Shown one piece after another: positions 36,621 to 45,574 of a stretch of 50,350 nt of DNA. Numbering within the stretch: the first letter of the stretch is position 1; every line of letters begins with the position of its first letter. The stretch lies in assembly GCA_003669605.1 (NCBI GenBank), contig QWOP01000003.1, positions 1-50,350 on the forward strand. Reading direction: 5' to 3'. The notes under the pieces were generated by a model. That model was not told the origin of the DNA. It did no database searches and saw only the letters and a list, made by a program, of their open reading frames with translations. The DNA comes from Planctomycetota bacterium. GTDB lineage: Bacteria > Planctomycetota > Planctomycetia > Pirellulales > UBA1268. Made by a program: the position numbers and the translations under genes.

Positions 36621-37639
36621 CACTCCACGTCGTCACTCCAGGAGCGCTGACCACCGTTCAGGACCTCGGCCGGCAGGGTTTCCGCCGCCACGGCATTGGT
36701 CCCGGTGGCGCCATGGACTCACTCTCGCTCCGCATCGCCAATCTCCTCGTTGGCAATTCCCACGATGCTGCAGGACTGGAATTCACCTTTCTCGGGCCGA
36801 CGCTCCGATTTCCTCACGGTTGCTGGGTGGCAGTGGCTGGAGCCGCTTTCGAGTTGACGGTCACCGACGGTGACGGCCAGCGGACTTCCGTTCCGGTCGG
36901 GCACCTTCTCTGGATCCCCGCGAACGCCACGCTGACTTGCGGTGCCGCCACGGCAGGCTGCCGAGGCTATCTGGCCGTGGCTGGTGGCATCGCCGTGCCG
37001 ATGGTGCTGGGCGGACGTGGCACCGACATTCGCTCTGGCTTCGGTGGCTGGCACGGTCGGCCGCTGCGTGCCGGAGACGCCATTCCCTGCGGGCGGTCAA
37101 CTTCCCAGACTCTGGCGGAAGCCTCCCCCATGACGCCACCGCCCGATCGGGGACGGGTCAAGGTCGACCCCCGTTCGGCGTCCCGCAAGCTCCTGCCCCG
37201 GCCCACCGGGCTGATCCGTCTCATCCCTGGCCCTGAATATGATTGGCTCAGCGCATCGAGTCTGCAGCGCCTCGTCAGACAGGCCTTCACGGTGACGCCG
37301 GATTCCGACCGGATGGGCTGCCGAATCGCCGGGCCGACGCTGGCAGGAATAGAGGAGCGAATGGCCGGGATGGTGTCGCAGCCGGTCTCGTCAGGAACTG
37401 TGCAGGTGCCCCCCTCGGGCCAACCGATCATTCTCTTGGCCGATCACCCCACGACCGGCGGCTATCCCCGGATCGGCCACGTGGCCTCGATCGATCTCCC
37501 GGCTCTCGGACAGGCCCGTCCCGGCGACACTCTGCAATTCCAAATCACTGCCATCCCCGAGGCGCACGCGCTTCTCTTCGAGCGGGAATCAGCGCTGGAA
37601 CGCTTTCGACACGGGCTTTTGCGAGGAGGCCTCCGATGA
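36617..37639 (+). CDS. pxpC: 5-oxoprolinase subunit C
   Basis: Second core subunit of the PxpABC 5-oxoprolinase, formerly annotated as KipA or a biotin-dependent carboxylase-like AHS2 protein. The 340 residues start with the typical VVTPGALTTVQDLGRQGFRRHGI, then GGAMDSLSLRIANLLVGN, GYLAVAGGI, FTVTPDSDRMGCRIAGPTL and LADHPTTGGYPRIGHVAS. Length and motif order match the family. It overlaps pxpB by 4 nt and pxpA by 4 nt (ATGA at both ends), so the three subunits are translated as a coupled set. Confidence 0.92.
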   Translation: MTLHVVTPGALTTVQDLGRQGFRRHGIGPGGAMDSLSLRIANLLVGNSHDAAGLEFTFLGPTLRFPHGCWVAVAGAAFELTVTDGDGQRTSVPVGHLLWIPANATLTCGAATAGCRGYLAVAGGIAVPMVLGGRGTDIRSGFGGWHGRPLRAGDAIPCGRSTSQTLAEASPMTPPPDRGRVKVDPRSASRKLLPRPTGLIRLIPGPEYDWLSASSLQRLVRQAFTVTPDSDRMGCRIAGPTLAGIEERMAGMVSQPVSSGTVQVPPSGQPIILLADHPTTGGYPRIGHVASIDLPALGQARPGDTLQFQITAIPEAHALLFERESALERFRHGLLRGGLR

Positions 37640-38409
37640 TCCCAGCGGGGCCGCAGCGGATCGATCTCAACGGCGACATCGGAGAGGGCACCGGCGCAGC
37701 CGGAATCGCCGCCGACGCCTCCTTGATGGAGAGCCTTTCGAGCGTCAACATCGCCTGCGGCGGACACGCCGGCGACAGCGAATCGATGCGAACGCTCGTC
37801 CGCATGGCGCGCGAGCGTGGCCTCGCGATTGGTGCCCATCCCGGGTTTCCCGACCGGCCGGGATTCGGCCGTCGTCGCCTCGATTTCCCGCTCGATGCGG
37901 TGCGGACTTTTGTGACTAGCCAAATCGAGTCGCTGCGGCAAATCGCGGCAGAGGAAGCGGCGACTGTGTCGCACGTCAAACCGCACGGCAGTCTCTACGC
38001 CATGGCCGCGGAGGATGACATTCTCGCCGACGCGGTCGCTTGCGCAGTCCTGCAGATCGATCCACAGAGCATCTTGGTTGGGCTTTCTGGCAGCGCCCTG
38101 ATCGCCGCCGGACGGCGCGTGGGATTGCGGACTGCCAGCGAGGTGTTTGTCGATCGCGGCTACGAGGCCGACGGATCACTGACACCCCGGGGCGGTCCGG
38201 GGAGCCTGCTCACCAATCCCTCCGCGGCCGCGGCCCGCGTGGTGCGGATGCTCCGCGAGGGAGTCGTGAGCAGTCGGCAGGGGAGCGATGTGGCAGTGGT
38301 TGCCAACACCGCCTGCATCCATGGCGATACTCCCGGGGCCAGCACATTCGCCCAGCAGGTGAAGGCGCTGCTTGTTACCGCAGGCTTCGTGGTCACGCGG
38401 TTGGCGTGA
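37636..38409 (+). CDS. pxpA: 5-oxoprolinase subunit A (LamB/YcsF family)
   Basis: Third subunit of the 5-oxoprolinase. The 257-residue LamB/YcsF-family protein carries DLNGDIGEG (the usual form is DLNADLGE), NIACGGHAGD, GAHPGFPDRPGFGRR, VKPHGSLYA and EVFVDRGYEADGSLTPR, with the Asp/His residues expected in the active site. ATG 37636 overlaps the pxpC stop; a longer in-frame reading back to 37243 is an artefact of open sequence inside pxpC. The gene ends 23 bp before the convergent stop of the large exported protein gene. It completes the pathway: no separate regulator is adjacent. Confidence 0.93.
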   Translation: MIPAGPQRIDLNGDIGEGTGAAGIAADASLMESLSSVNIACGGHAGDSESMRTLVRMARERGLAIGAHPGFPDRPGFGRRRLDFPLDAVRTFVTSQIESLRQIAAEEAATVSHVKPHGSLYAMAAEDDILADAVACAVLQIDPQSILVGLSGSALIAAGRRVGLRTASEVFVDRGYEADGSLTPRGGPGSLLTNPSAAAARVVRMLREGVVSSRQGSDVAVVANTACIHGDTPGASTFAQQVKALLVTAGFVVTRLA

Positions 38410-38432
38410 CGCCCACTGCGACAGAGGGCCCC

Positions 38433-40778
38433 TTACTTCTTTCCCCTCCAATATCCACCGCTGCGGGGCTTCGCCGATCCGTCGCGTGCCTCCAGCGGCT
38501 CGATCCGGTAGCGAACCGACGCATCGCTGACTTTGAGCGGTTGCTCGTGCGGCCCGAGGAGATCGATGAGGAGATTCTTGAGTACCACTGCGGTCTGATA
38601 CGAATCGCTCCACGCTTCCCCCAGTTGCACGCGCTGTGGGGTTTCGAAGCGGATCACGGCCCCCCCGCCGAATCGATCCACATGCACCGCCGAGACACCA
38701 TCGACAAAGTCCGAGGGGGGGTCGACAAGCGTCTTGCCGATCTGAAAACGGACCCTGTGGGGCACTCCCCCCGGCCCAATGCCCGGGCGTCCGGGGATCT
38801 GCAGGCGTGAGTCGTGGATAAAGAGCGGGAGGATCTCACAGACCTCGCTGAACGAATCGACACCATCCGATTCGAGGTGGGTTTCCACCACGATCCCCTT
38901 CGGCCCCAGATCGAAGCGACGCACGTATGACACCTCACCAGTCAGGGCCCCATTCTCCACCGCTCTCCCCTTGTCGAACCGCGTTCCGAGCGGGCCACTG
39001 GTGACCACCGTCGCCATCCCGTCGCGGATCTCCTGATCGACGCTCGATACCTCCCCCCGGACCCGTGCCGAACTAAACGCCTTGCCGGTTCCTGACACTC
39101 CTCCGATGGCGTGCGTCGGCCAGACCCTCCAGTCGGCCCATGTCTGCCGGCCAGCTTCCGGTTCGACAGAGTGGCCGTTGCGTCCGAGCAGGATCGATCC
39201 GCCATCGGGGGTCCAGAAGGCTGACAGCCCTGCACCGCCGAAATTCATGTACGAAGTCCGGCCGGTGGGCCCGCTGTAGAGGATGCAGGCATAGCCGGGA
39301 AACCGGGCGGTGACGAAGGCATGCCGATCAAACTCCAAGACATCGTCATCGTTTTCATCAGGAAAGGCCCGGATATATCCGGTTCCCCCGCGGTGCACCG
39401 GCGGAAAACAGAGCGGATCCTGACGCTCGCGAAGTGCCACGAGCCGCTCGTAGAACCCAGGCACATACGTGTCGTACGCCACGTTCATCGCCCCGGACGA
39501 CCAATGATTCTCCTGCCACAACTCCAACTGCCCCTGCGGCGGCGACGCCAGGCGCACGTTCACGTGTGCCATGCTCCTGGCGATGGCATCGCGCATGTCC
39601 CGGGGATTTGGCGCCCCCCAAAACGGCCCTCGGCCGGCGCGCCCGCCAAACATGAGATAAAGCGCTTCGTCGCAGCGCATGGCGATGGCGATGTCGCGAT
39701 GCGGATGTGACCATTGGTCGTTGGCAGAATCAGCTCCAGTGCGCGTGCTGAAGTGCGATGGACCGAAGTAATTGGCACCGTCAGGCTCCGGGAGGTTGAG
39801 GTGTCCTTTGAGGTCGGAAATCCTCCGCACCGTCTGCAGGACCTCGGGCGATTCGCTGGCCGCCTCAATGAGACTGTTGAGGGCTATTCCGTTATAGGAA
39901 CATTCGAGACCTCCGGCATCACGGATCATCCCGCAGGGATGGACAAGTCTGAGCACCCTGGCAATATAGGCGTCGGCGATCTCGACTGTCGGCCCGGTCC
40001 GCAGCGCTGCTTTGACGTTGACGATGGCTGCCAGCGACGTCATGTCCATATCGTCGTTGACGGCGGTGGGGCCCCATTGGGAGAGCCGCTGGAAAAGTCT
40101 GGCGAGCCCAACTTCAAAGGCCTCCTGAACCTCCCCCGGCAACTCCCCGCGGACATGGCGGTAGACGTAGCAGATCCGCGCCAGGGAGCCACCGAGGAAA
40201 TCGGAACGCCGCCCGTTGGCCACCCAGTCGGAGCCGCTCTCATGGAGCCTATCGAGCATCATCATGTCGACCGCGGCCATGGCGAAGGCCCGATTCATCA
40301 CGCCACGGGAGCCCCGGTAGGGGTTGCCGTGGTAATCCCATGTCGACCACCAGACCGTGTCGTCAGGGTACATCGCCCCGACCCGCCGGCCGATCGGCAT
40401 GCGAACGCCCTCGGGGCTTTCGATGTTCGAAAGCAGAAACCCCTCCGGGCTTCGGGAAAGGCCTGCGGTGTCCGGAAAGGACAACGACAGCACCCACAGC
40501 CGGTGCAGCGCTTCCTCGTTTCTAATCCTCTTGCCGTGGAGGTGGATCCCCAGAAATGGGACTGCGTAATCCGAGACGGTTTTCTTTTGGAGATGATCGC
40601 GGAGCACGATCTGGTAGGGCTGTTCCTGCGGCAGTCTGAGTGTCGGATCGGCCGCCTTCAGCAAGGGGCAGACCCAGGCAGCCCACAACAGCAGGAAGGC
40701 CGCCGCTACGCTCTGCCGGCAGAAGGCAATGCCACAGGCGTCTTGCCAGCGATATCTTGGGGAAGCAAGCCTGCGCAT
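38433..40778 (-). CDS. large exported protein, unrecognised
   Basis: I do not recognise this 781-residue protein. It starts with a signal sequence or anchor (SVAAAFLLLWAAWVCPLLKAA, about residues 23-43). The first half appears helical, with NDDMDMTSLAAIVNV, GGLECSYNGIALNSLIEAA and MMMLDRLHESG. The second half looks beta-rich (GYIRAFPDE, HAFVTARFPGYACILYSG, VSYVRRFDLGPKGIVVETH). A helical barrel followed by a beta-sandwich is the layout of polysaccharide lyases such as the heparinase II/III type, but the usual catalytic motifs are not evident. ATG 40778 has AGGA seven bases upstream. The gene lies downstream of truB on the same strand, separated by 219 bp with a possible terminator. Confidence 0.75.
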   Translation of the reverse strand: MRRLASPRYRWQDACGIAFCRQSVAAAFLLLWAAWVCPLLKAADPTLRLPQEQPYQIVLRDHLQKKTVSDYAVPFLGIHLHGKRIRNEEALHRLWVLSLSFPDTAGLSRSPEGFLLSNIESPEGVRMPIGRRVGAMYPDDTVWWSTWDYHGNPYRGSRGVMNRAFAMAAVDMMMLDRLHESGSDWVANGRRSDFLGGSLARICYVYRHVRGELPGEVQEAFEVGLARLFQRLSQWGPTAVNDDMDMTSLAAIVNVKAALRTGPTVEIADAYIARVLRLVHPCGMIRDAGGLECSYNGIALNSLIEAASESPEVLQTVRRISDLKGHLNLPEPDGANYFGPSHFSTRTGADSANDQWSHPHRDIAIAMRCDEALYLMFGGRAGRGPFWGAPNPRDMRDAIARSMAHVNVRLASPPQGQLELWQENHWSSGAMNVAYDTYVPGFYERLVALRERQDPLCFPPVHRGGTGYIRAFPDENDDDVLEFDRHAFVTARFPGYACILYSGPTGRTSYMNFGGAGLSAFWTPDGGSILLGRNGHSVEPEAGRQTWADWRVWPTHAIGGVSGTGKAFSSARVRGEVSSVDQEIRDGMATVVTSGPLGTRFDKGRAVENGALTGEVSYVRRFDLGPKGIVVETHLESDGVDSFSEVCEILPLFIHDSRLQIPGRPGIGPGGVPHRVRFQIGKTLVDPPSDFVDGVSAVHVDRFGGGAVIRFETPQRVQLGEAWSDSYQTAVVLKNLLIDLLGPHEQPLKVSDASVRYRIEPLEARDGSAKPRSGGYWRGKK

Positions 40779-40917
40779 GAAGCCATCCTGAGCAGAAAAT
40801 CCCGGTCAAGGCCGGAACCGCTGACAACTCCATGCTACCACGACGGTGCGATCCCCCGATCAGCCGGCGCTGCAGATGCAAAGAGTAGAAAAAGGCAACC
40901 CTGCGCTCTTTTTATCT

Positions 40918-40943
40918 GGAAAATAGCCGTTTTTTCTCCGGCT
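40918..40943 (-). terminator. possible intrinsic terminator after truB
   Basis: On the minus strand AGCCG-(9-nt A-rich loop)-CGGCT is followed by ATTTT. It sits about 55 bp past the truB stop. The stem is only 5 bp and the T-run short, so it is a weak candidate. Confidence 0.35.
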
Positions 40944-40997
40944 GTGCTCCTGGGAAGCGTCTCGTGCAACTCGTTGCGGCAGTCGATCGACAGGCTG

Positions 40998-41879
40998 CTA
41001 GCCCTCCCCACGGAAATTCGGACGGAGGCGCAACGCCCCGCTCTCGAGCCTGCGGAGCAGGCCGACAAGATCGCCGCCAGAGTCGAGCGCCAGGACCTCC
41101 GGACCAACGCACGTGTCCGCTGGAAGCAAGCCGCCGCGGACGGCAAGGGCAAGGGAGTCGTCATCGAGTGTGTACCGGGGGAGATGCGGTGTCGCCTCGA
41201 TCGATGGCCGCAGTGCTGATCGCAGGGAGTGTGCGTCGATGTGTGCAAGCGGCACGGCGTCAGCCAACTGAAAAGGCCCCACGGCAGTCCGAATCAACGA
41301 TTCCATCACTGCCCGCGTCCCCAACGCCACGGCGAGATCGCGGCCGATGGCCCGAATAAACGTTCCCGCTGAGCACTCCACATCGAGTGCGAGTCGCGGC
41401 CACTGGTAGTCGGTGATCACCAGCTGGTCGATCCGTACTCGCTTCAGCGGCAACTCCAGGGGACGACCTTTCCGCGCCAAGCGGTAGGCCCGCTTGCCCT
41501 CGACATGCACCGCAGAGTAGTCGCAGGGACGCTGCAGGCATTCACCGCGGAAAGCCGCCGCTGCCGACTCCACCAACTCGCGCGACGGCCGCAGCGGCGC
41601 GGCCTCTTCCTCGATCGGCGTCTCGAAGTCGTCCGAGGGGCTCGATCGGCCAAGGAGGAACGTGGCCGAATAGTGCTTCGTCTGGGAATGGATGTGGTCG
41701 ACCAATTTCGTGGCATGCCCAACGCAGACCACCATCACCCCTGTGGCCAGGGGATCGAGCGTGCCGGCATGGCCGACCGTCTTCATGCCCGCGGCACGAG
41801 CCACGGCATCGACGACTTTCCGACTGGTCACGCCGCGGGGCTTGTCAACCGGGATCACACCCGTGAATGGGAAACGCAT
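40998..41879 (-). CDS. truB: tRNA pseudouridine(55) synthase
   Basis: Makes pseudouridine 55 in the T-arm of tRNAs. The 293-residue protein has GVIPVDKPRGVTSRKVV, the catalytic motif GHAGTLDPLATG with Asp42, KHYSATFLLG, and the later VECSAGTFIRAIGRDL, all classical TruB features. A C-terminal region of about 50 residues stands in the place of the PUA domain. ATG 41879 begins exactly at the family N-terminus and lies 35 bp inside the preceding MmgE/PrpD gene, an unusually long overlap for unrelated functions. Usual truB neighbours (rbfA, infB, rpsO) are absent. Confidence 0.93.
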   Translation of the reverse strand: MRFPFTGVIPVDKPRGVTSRKVVDAVARAAGMKTVGHAGTLDPLATGVMVVCVGHATKLVDHIHSQTKHYSATFLLGRSSPSDDFETPIEEEAAPLRPSRELVESAAAAFRGECLQRPCDYSAVHVEGKRAYRLARKGRPLELPLKRVRIDQLVITDYQWPRLALDVECSAGTFIRAIGRDLAVALGTRAVMESLIRTAVGPFQLADAVPLAHIDAHSLRSALRPSIEATPHLPRYTLDDDSLALAVRGGLLPADTCVGPEVLALDSGGDLVGLLRRLESGALRLRPNFRGEG

Positions 41880-43407
41880 ACAGATCAGCAACCTCGTCGA
41901 TGGTCTTTCCGGTGAGCCGGACCCGCTCCCGCAGCATCGCCGGGTCGTCCACGGCCCCCGCCACCAAGCGATCAAACTTCAGGTCCACAAGCGCCGTCGT
42001 CCGGAGAGGGTCCGACTTCGCATGCCCCAGCGGGTACATCACCAGCTCACTTTCGAGCTCTCCAAGCAGCGCGTGGTCGATGGTGACGCTCGTGGGGATG
42101 CCCTCAGGATAGAGCGCATCGTACCGGGAACCGCCATGGACGACGTCGATCCGGCTGATCAGTGAGCGGACGTCGCTGGCAACAATCGCCGCATCGTCAT
42201 AATCGGCAGGCAGGAGCATGACGTCGTTCCAGTCGGGAGCCGATCTCCCCCGTGCGGCTGCCGCTGCCGCCTTGAGAATCGTGCGGGTGAGGATGTAGGG
42301 GAGCGAGTGGTCGGCCGATTGCCGGGTCGCAGGGGACTTCTTGGCGGGATCGGCGATGATTGAGAAGGCGGGCTCATAGATCGCCACGCGGATCGCGCGG
42401 ATTCCCCCCGGATCAGCCGCCAAGCCGGGGTAGCGACCAAAAAGCTCGATCAGCGCCCCAATCGCTCCTGCCGACTGGTGCTCATAGAGACCGAGTTTGA
42501 AGTGCATGGAGTGGATCGCGAACGCCGCGCCCGAGAGCCCCAATTCCAGATCGAAGGGACTCGTGCCATCCGCCGAAGGGAGATTCTTCCGGTAGAGCGC
42601 CAAGGGATTGCGAAACACGTCCCGCGGCCCCAGAAAACCGTCCAGCGAGCGCCGGGCAGCCAACACGGCGGTCTCCGCAGCCAGCGCCGCCGAAGCCCCT
42701 TTGCTGTCAGAGAGCTGGTGACCAGCACGAATCGCCCGGTAGGGGACATAGTGGGCGACAACCATGCCGATGGCCGACTCGACTGCGTCGGCATCGCCCC
42801 CCAGCGCCGCGGTGAAAGCCGCCGCGGCAGCGACAGCGCCGTGGTGGACGTGGTCGATGGCGTACTTCCGCAGCGGAAACACCTCCGCCAGCCGGCCGCG
42901 GATCTCGTCGATGAGCAGCATGACTCGCAGCGTGCTCTCGCCATCGAGCCGGGCCTCCCGCGCGGCGGCCAGTGCCACCGGATAGAAGTCGTTGTGACCG
43001 AACTCTCCGGCGCAGCGTCCCTTGGCCGCATCGTGACCGAAGTTCGTGCCGTTGGAATCCCATTCCCGAACCGCCGAGGCATTGGCTGCCACCCCCTTCT
43101 CAACGGCCACCGGCCTGCGGCTGCCGAAGCAGACCGCTCCCCGGCTCCCCTCCGCCGGGGGCGAGCGGAGCGCCTCGCGGCGGAGCACCGTCGGGGCATT
43201 GGCGCCCAGAGCAAGCGCCGAGACGCCGCAGCCGACGCTGTCGAGATGGAAGCGTTCGAGCAGGTCGAGCGTTGCCCGGCTGACGGCAGTCCTCCCCTGG
43301 AGAAACCCGATCGCATAGTCGGCCAGCCCCCGAGCTTGGTTTGAGTCAGCTGGCAGGAGGAGGGTCGAACCCGGGACAGTTTCAGCGACGGCAGCGGAAA
43401 GGCTCAT
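41845..43407 (-). CDS. MmgE/PrpD family protein (2-methylcitrate dehydratase-like)
   Basis: Belongs to the PrpD/MmgE/IDS-epimerase-like family, whose best known member dehydrates 2-methylcitrate; the exact substrate here is uncertain. The 520 residues show HLDSVGCGVSALAL, NASAVREWDSNGTNFGHDAAKG, the helix-rich core LVAHYVPYRAIRAGHQLSDSKGASAALAAETAVL (family active-site area) and DHSLPYILTRTILKAA toward the C-terminal domain. ATG 43407 has GAGGAA upstream and is preferred to the TTG at 43410. No prpB or prpC neighbours are present, so a role in the methylcitrate cycle is not supported by context. Its 3' end overlaps truB by 35 bp. Confidence 0.88.
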   Translation of the reverse strand: MSLSAAVAETVPGSTLLLPADSNQARGLADYAIGFLQGRTAVSRATLDLLERFHLDSVGCGVSALALGANAPTVLRREALRSPPAEGSRGAVCFGSRRPVAVEKGVAANASAVREWDSNGTNFGHDAAKGRCAGEFGHNDFYPVALAAAREARLDGESTLRVMLLIDEIRGRLAEVFPLRKYAIDHVHHGAVAAAAAFTAALGGDADAVESAIGMVVAHYVPYRAIRAGHQLSDSKGASAALAAETAVLAARRSLDGFLGPRDVFRNPLALYRKNLPSADGTSPFDLELGLSGAAFAIHSMHFKLGLYEHQSAGAIGALIELFGRYPGLAADPGGIRAIRVAIYEPAFSIIADPAKKSPATRQSADHSLPYILTRTILKAAAAAARGRSAPDWNDVMLLPADYDDAAIVASDVRSLISRIDVVHGGSRYDALYPEGIPTSVTIDHALLGELESELVMYPLGHAKSDPLRTTALVDLKFDRLVAGAVDDPAMLRERVRLTGKTIDEVADLYAFPIHGCDPG

Positions 43408-43630
43408 CAACGTTCCTCATGGAAGTTCGATGACCAGACTCAAAAAGTCGGTCTACGATCAGACAGTTGTAGCGGATTGAGAGAGCAGCCCCGGCTGGAG
43501 TGTCGCTGGACTTCCGGCGGCAATTGTCCGGCGGCGATTACACTAGTCAGGGAGGGCGGCCGCGACTGCCAGACCGCGACGTGGATCGCTCCCGCGGCCC
43601 CTCCCACTCCCTTCCCTCGTGTTTTCAGCC

Positions 43631-45574
43631 ATGCAACCGGAACAGTTCGGACCCTACCGGATCGGGCCCCGCTTGGGCCGCGGAGGAATGGGCGCGGTCT
43701 ATGAGGCCGTTGACACCACCACGGGTGCCACCGTCGCTGTCAAAGTGCTCGCCACACACCTCGCCGATGATCCCGGCCTCAAGGCCCGCTTCCGGGCTGA
43801 AATCGAAACCCTCAAGGAACTGCGTCACCCCGGCATCGTGCAGTTGCTGGCCTATGGAGAACAGGACGATCAGCCCTATTTTGCCATGGAGATCGTCCGC
43901 GGACAGTCTCTCGAGCAACTGCTGCGCGGCGGTCGGAGATTTTCCTGGCAGGAGACGGTGGCTATAGCGCTGTCGGTCACCAAGGCGCTGAAGTTGGCCC
44001 ACGATCATGGCGTGGTCCACCGCGACCTCAAGCCGGCCAATCTCCTCTTGACCGAGAACCTGGCCCCCGGCGAAGGAGTCAAGCTCGCCGATTTCGGGAT
44101 CGCCAAGTTGTTCGGCGGTGCCGCGCACACTGCCCATGGCAACATCATCGGCACGGCGGAATACATGGCCCCTGAGCAGGCCGCCGGCAAGGGGATCGAT
44201 CACCGCGCCGACCTCTACGCCCTGGGATTGGTGATGTTCGCGATGCTCGCCGGCCGGCCACCCTTCCGCGGCGGGCAGGTGACCGAGATCATCGAGAAGC
44301 AGCGGCGGACCCCCGCGCCGCGGGTGTCGTCGCTGGCAGCGGACGTGCCTCCGGAGCTCGATGCCCTCATCGACCGCCTCCTCTCCAAGGATCCGTCGGC
44401 TCGGCCGGCCAGTGCCCTGGCACTGAATCGGCTGCTGACGGCGATCGAGACCTTCGTGCCAGGCGCCGAGGCCGGAGCGGCTCTGTCCCCAGATCAGTTG
44501 GTGATTCATGATGCCACGCTTCCCCACACCCTTGATGCCGACCCGGCGGCGGCCGCAGGGTCGGGCGACCGGACCACCATCTTTGGCCAGACACCTGGGG
44601 CTTCTGGAGGCGGCCGTGCCGGCATGGCCAATCAGGGGACGGAGAGTCCCGTTCACACGCCGCGGCCATCGGCCCCGCGGCAGCAAGCCGTGCCCGCGGT
44701 GCTGACGGCCGGCGTTCATGACGACGCCACCTTCCAGCAGCCGGCGGAAGCAGGAGCCAGCACACGCGTCGACACCAGCATCCGCAATCGGTTCACGACC
44801 GTCGCGGAGCTCCAGCGCCTGGAAAGCGTGCGGTTAACACAGATCCGCTCCCGTCAGGCATGGTGGCGGGGGGGCTCGGCGGTCTTGCTCTTGGGGGTGA
44901 TCTTGGGCGGCGGCTATCTGCTCCTCCGGCCGTTCTCGGCCGATGACCTCTACGCCCGGATCACGATGGTGGCCGATAGCGACGCGGCCGACTTGCGCGA
45001 CGCCGACGATTCCATCCGTCGCTTCCTCACCCGCTATCCGGACGATCCCCGGGCCGGCGAGGTGCGAAGACTCAATCGCACGATGGAGATCGACCGCCTC
45101 GAGCGCCGGGCCCGGCGAAAGGTCCGCTCCGACCGGCTGCTGGCGCCGATCGAACGCGACTACCGAGCGGCAATGGCACGTGAACACGAGAGCCCGTCGG
45201 TGTGCCTGGAAGCCCTCCGCGCCCTGGTCGCCCTTCATCCCGACTCCAACAGCGACGCGGCCGATGCTGCGGAGGTGTCGCTGTGGCTCGAGCTCGCCCA
45301 GCGGCAGATTGCTCGGCTGACACCGCTGGCGATTGACGAGCAGCAGCAAGACGCCCGGCGGATCGACGCCACGTTCGCCGCCGCCGCAAGCCTGGAAAGC
45401 GACGCGGCAGCCCTCGCCGATCCGGCAGCCCGGGCCGACGTCTTCGTTCGACGACGCGCGATCCTGGAAAGCATCATCCACACCTACGCCGACCGACCGC
45501 ACGCCGCCCATGCAGTCCGTAGCGCAAGCGCGCTGCTGGCGGAACCAGACATCCCCGGAGCCACCTCCCCATGA
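43631..45574 (+). CDS. membrane-anchored Ser/Thr protein kinase
   Basis: Hanks-type kinase phosphorylating unknown targets. The 647 residues carry the glycine loop GRGGMGAVYEA, VAVKVL with Lys38, HRDLKPAN with Asp132, DFGIAK with Asp154 and GTAEYMAPEQ. The kinase domain covers about residues 7-270. A low-complexity linker (about 280-405) leads to a single membrane segment at about 416-437 (GSAVLLLGVILGGGYLLL). The remaining ~210 residues are charged helices (DDSIRRFLTRYPDDPRAGEVRRLNR) and presumably lie outside the membrane as a sensor. ATG 43631 is preferred; GTG 43619 is in frame. The stop overlaps hemL as ATGA, an unexpected coupling. Confidence 0.93.
   Translation: MQPEQFGPYRIGPRLGRGGMGAVYEAVDTTTGATVAVKVLATHLADDPGLKARFRAEIETLKELRHPGIVQLLAYGEQDDQPYFAMEIVRGQSLEQLLRGGRRFSWQETVAIALSVTKALKLAHDHGVVHRDLKPANLLLTENLAPGEGVKLADFGIAKLFGGAAHTAHGNIIGTAEYMAPEQAAGKGIDHRADLYALGLVMFAMLAGRPPFRGGQVTEIIEKQRRTPAPRVSSLAADVPPELDALIDRLLSKDPSARPASALALNRLLTAIETFVPGAEAGAALSPDQLVIHDATLPHTLDADPAAAAGSGDRTTIFGQTPGASGGGRAGMANQGTESPVHTPRPSAPRQQAVPAVLTAGVHDDATFQQPAEAGASTRVDTSIRNRFTTVAELQRLESVRLTQIRSRQAWWRGGSAVLLLGVILGGGYLLLRPFSADDLYARITMVADSDAADLRDADDSIRRFLTRYPDDPRAGEVRRLNRTMEIDRLERRARRKVRSDRLLAPIERDYRAAMAREHESPSVCLEALRALVALHPDSNSDAADAAEVSLWLELAQRQIARLTPLAIDEQQQDARRIDATFAAAASLESDAAALADPAARADVFVRRRAILESIIHTYADRPHAAHAVRSASALLAEPDIPGATSP

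Noticed and set aside
39714..41219. 501-codon plus-strand frame spanning the exported protein gene and truB
   Set aside because: It crosses two genes and an intergenic gap, with no coherent domain; truB on the other strand is certain.
41845..43407. Naming the MmgE/PrpD gene prpD
   Set aside because: No prpB or prpC neighbours are present, and the family includes members with other substrates.
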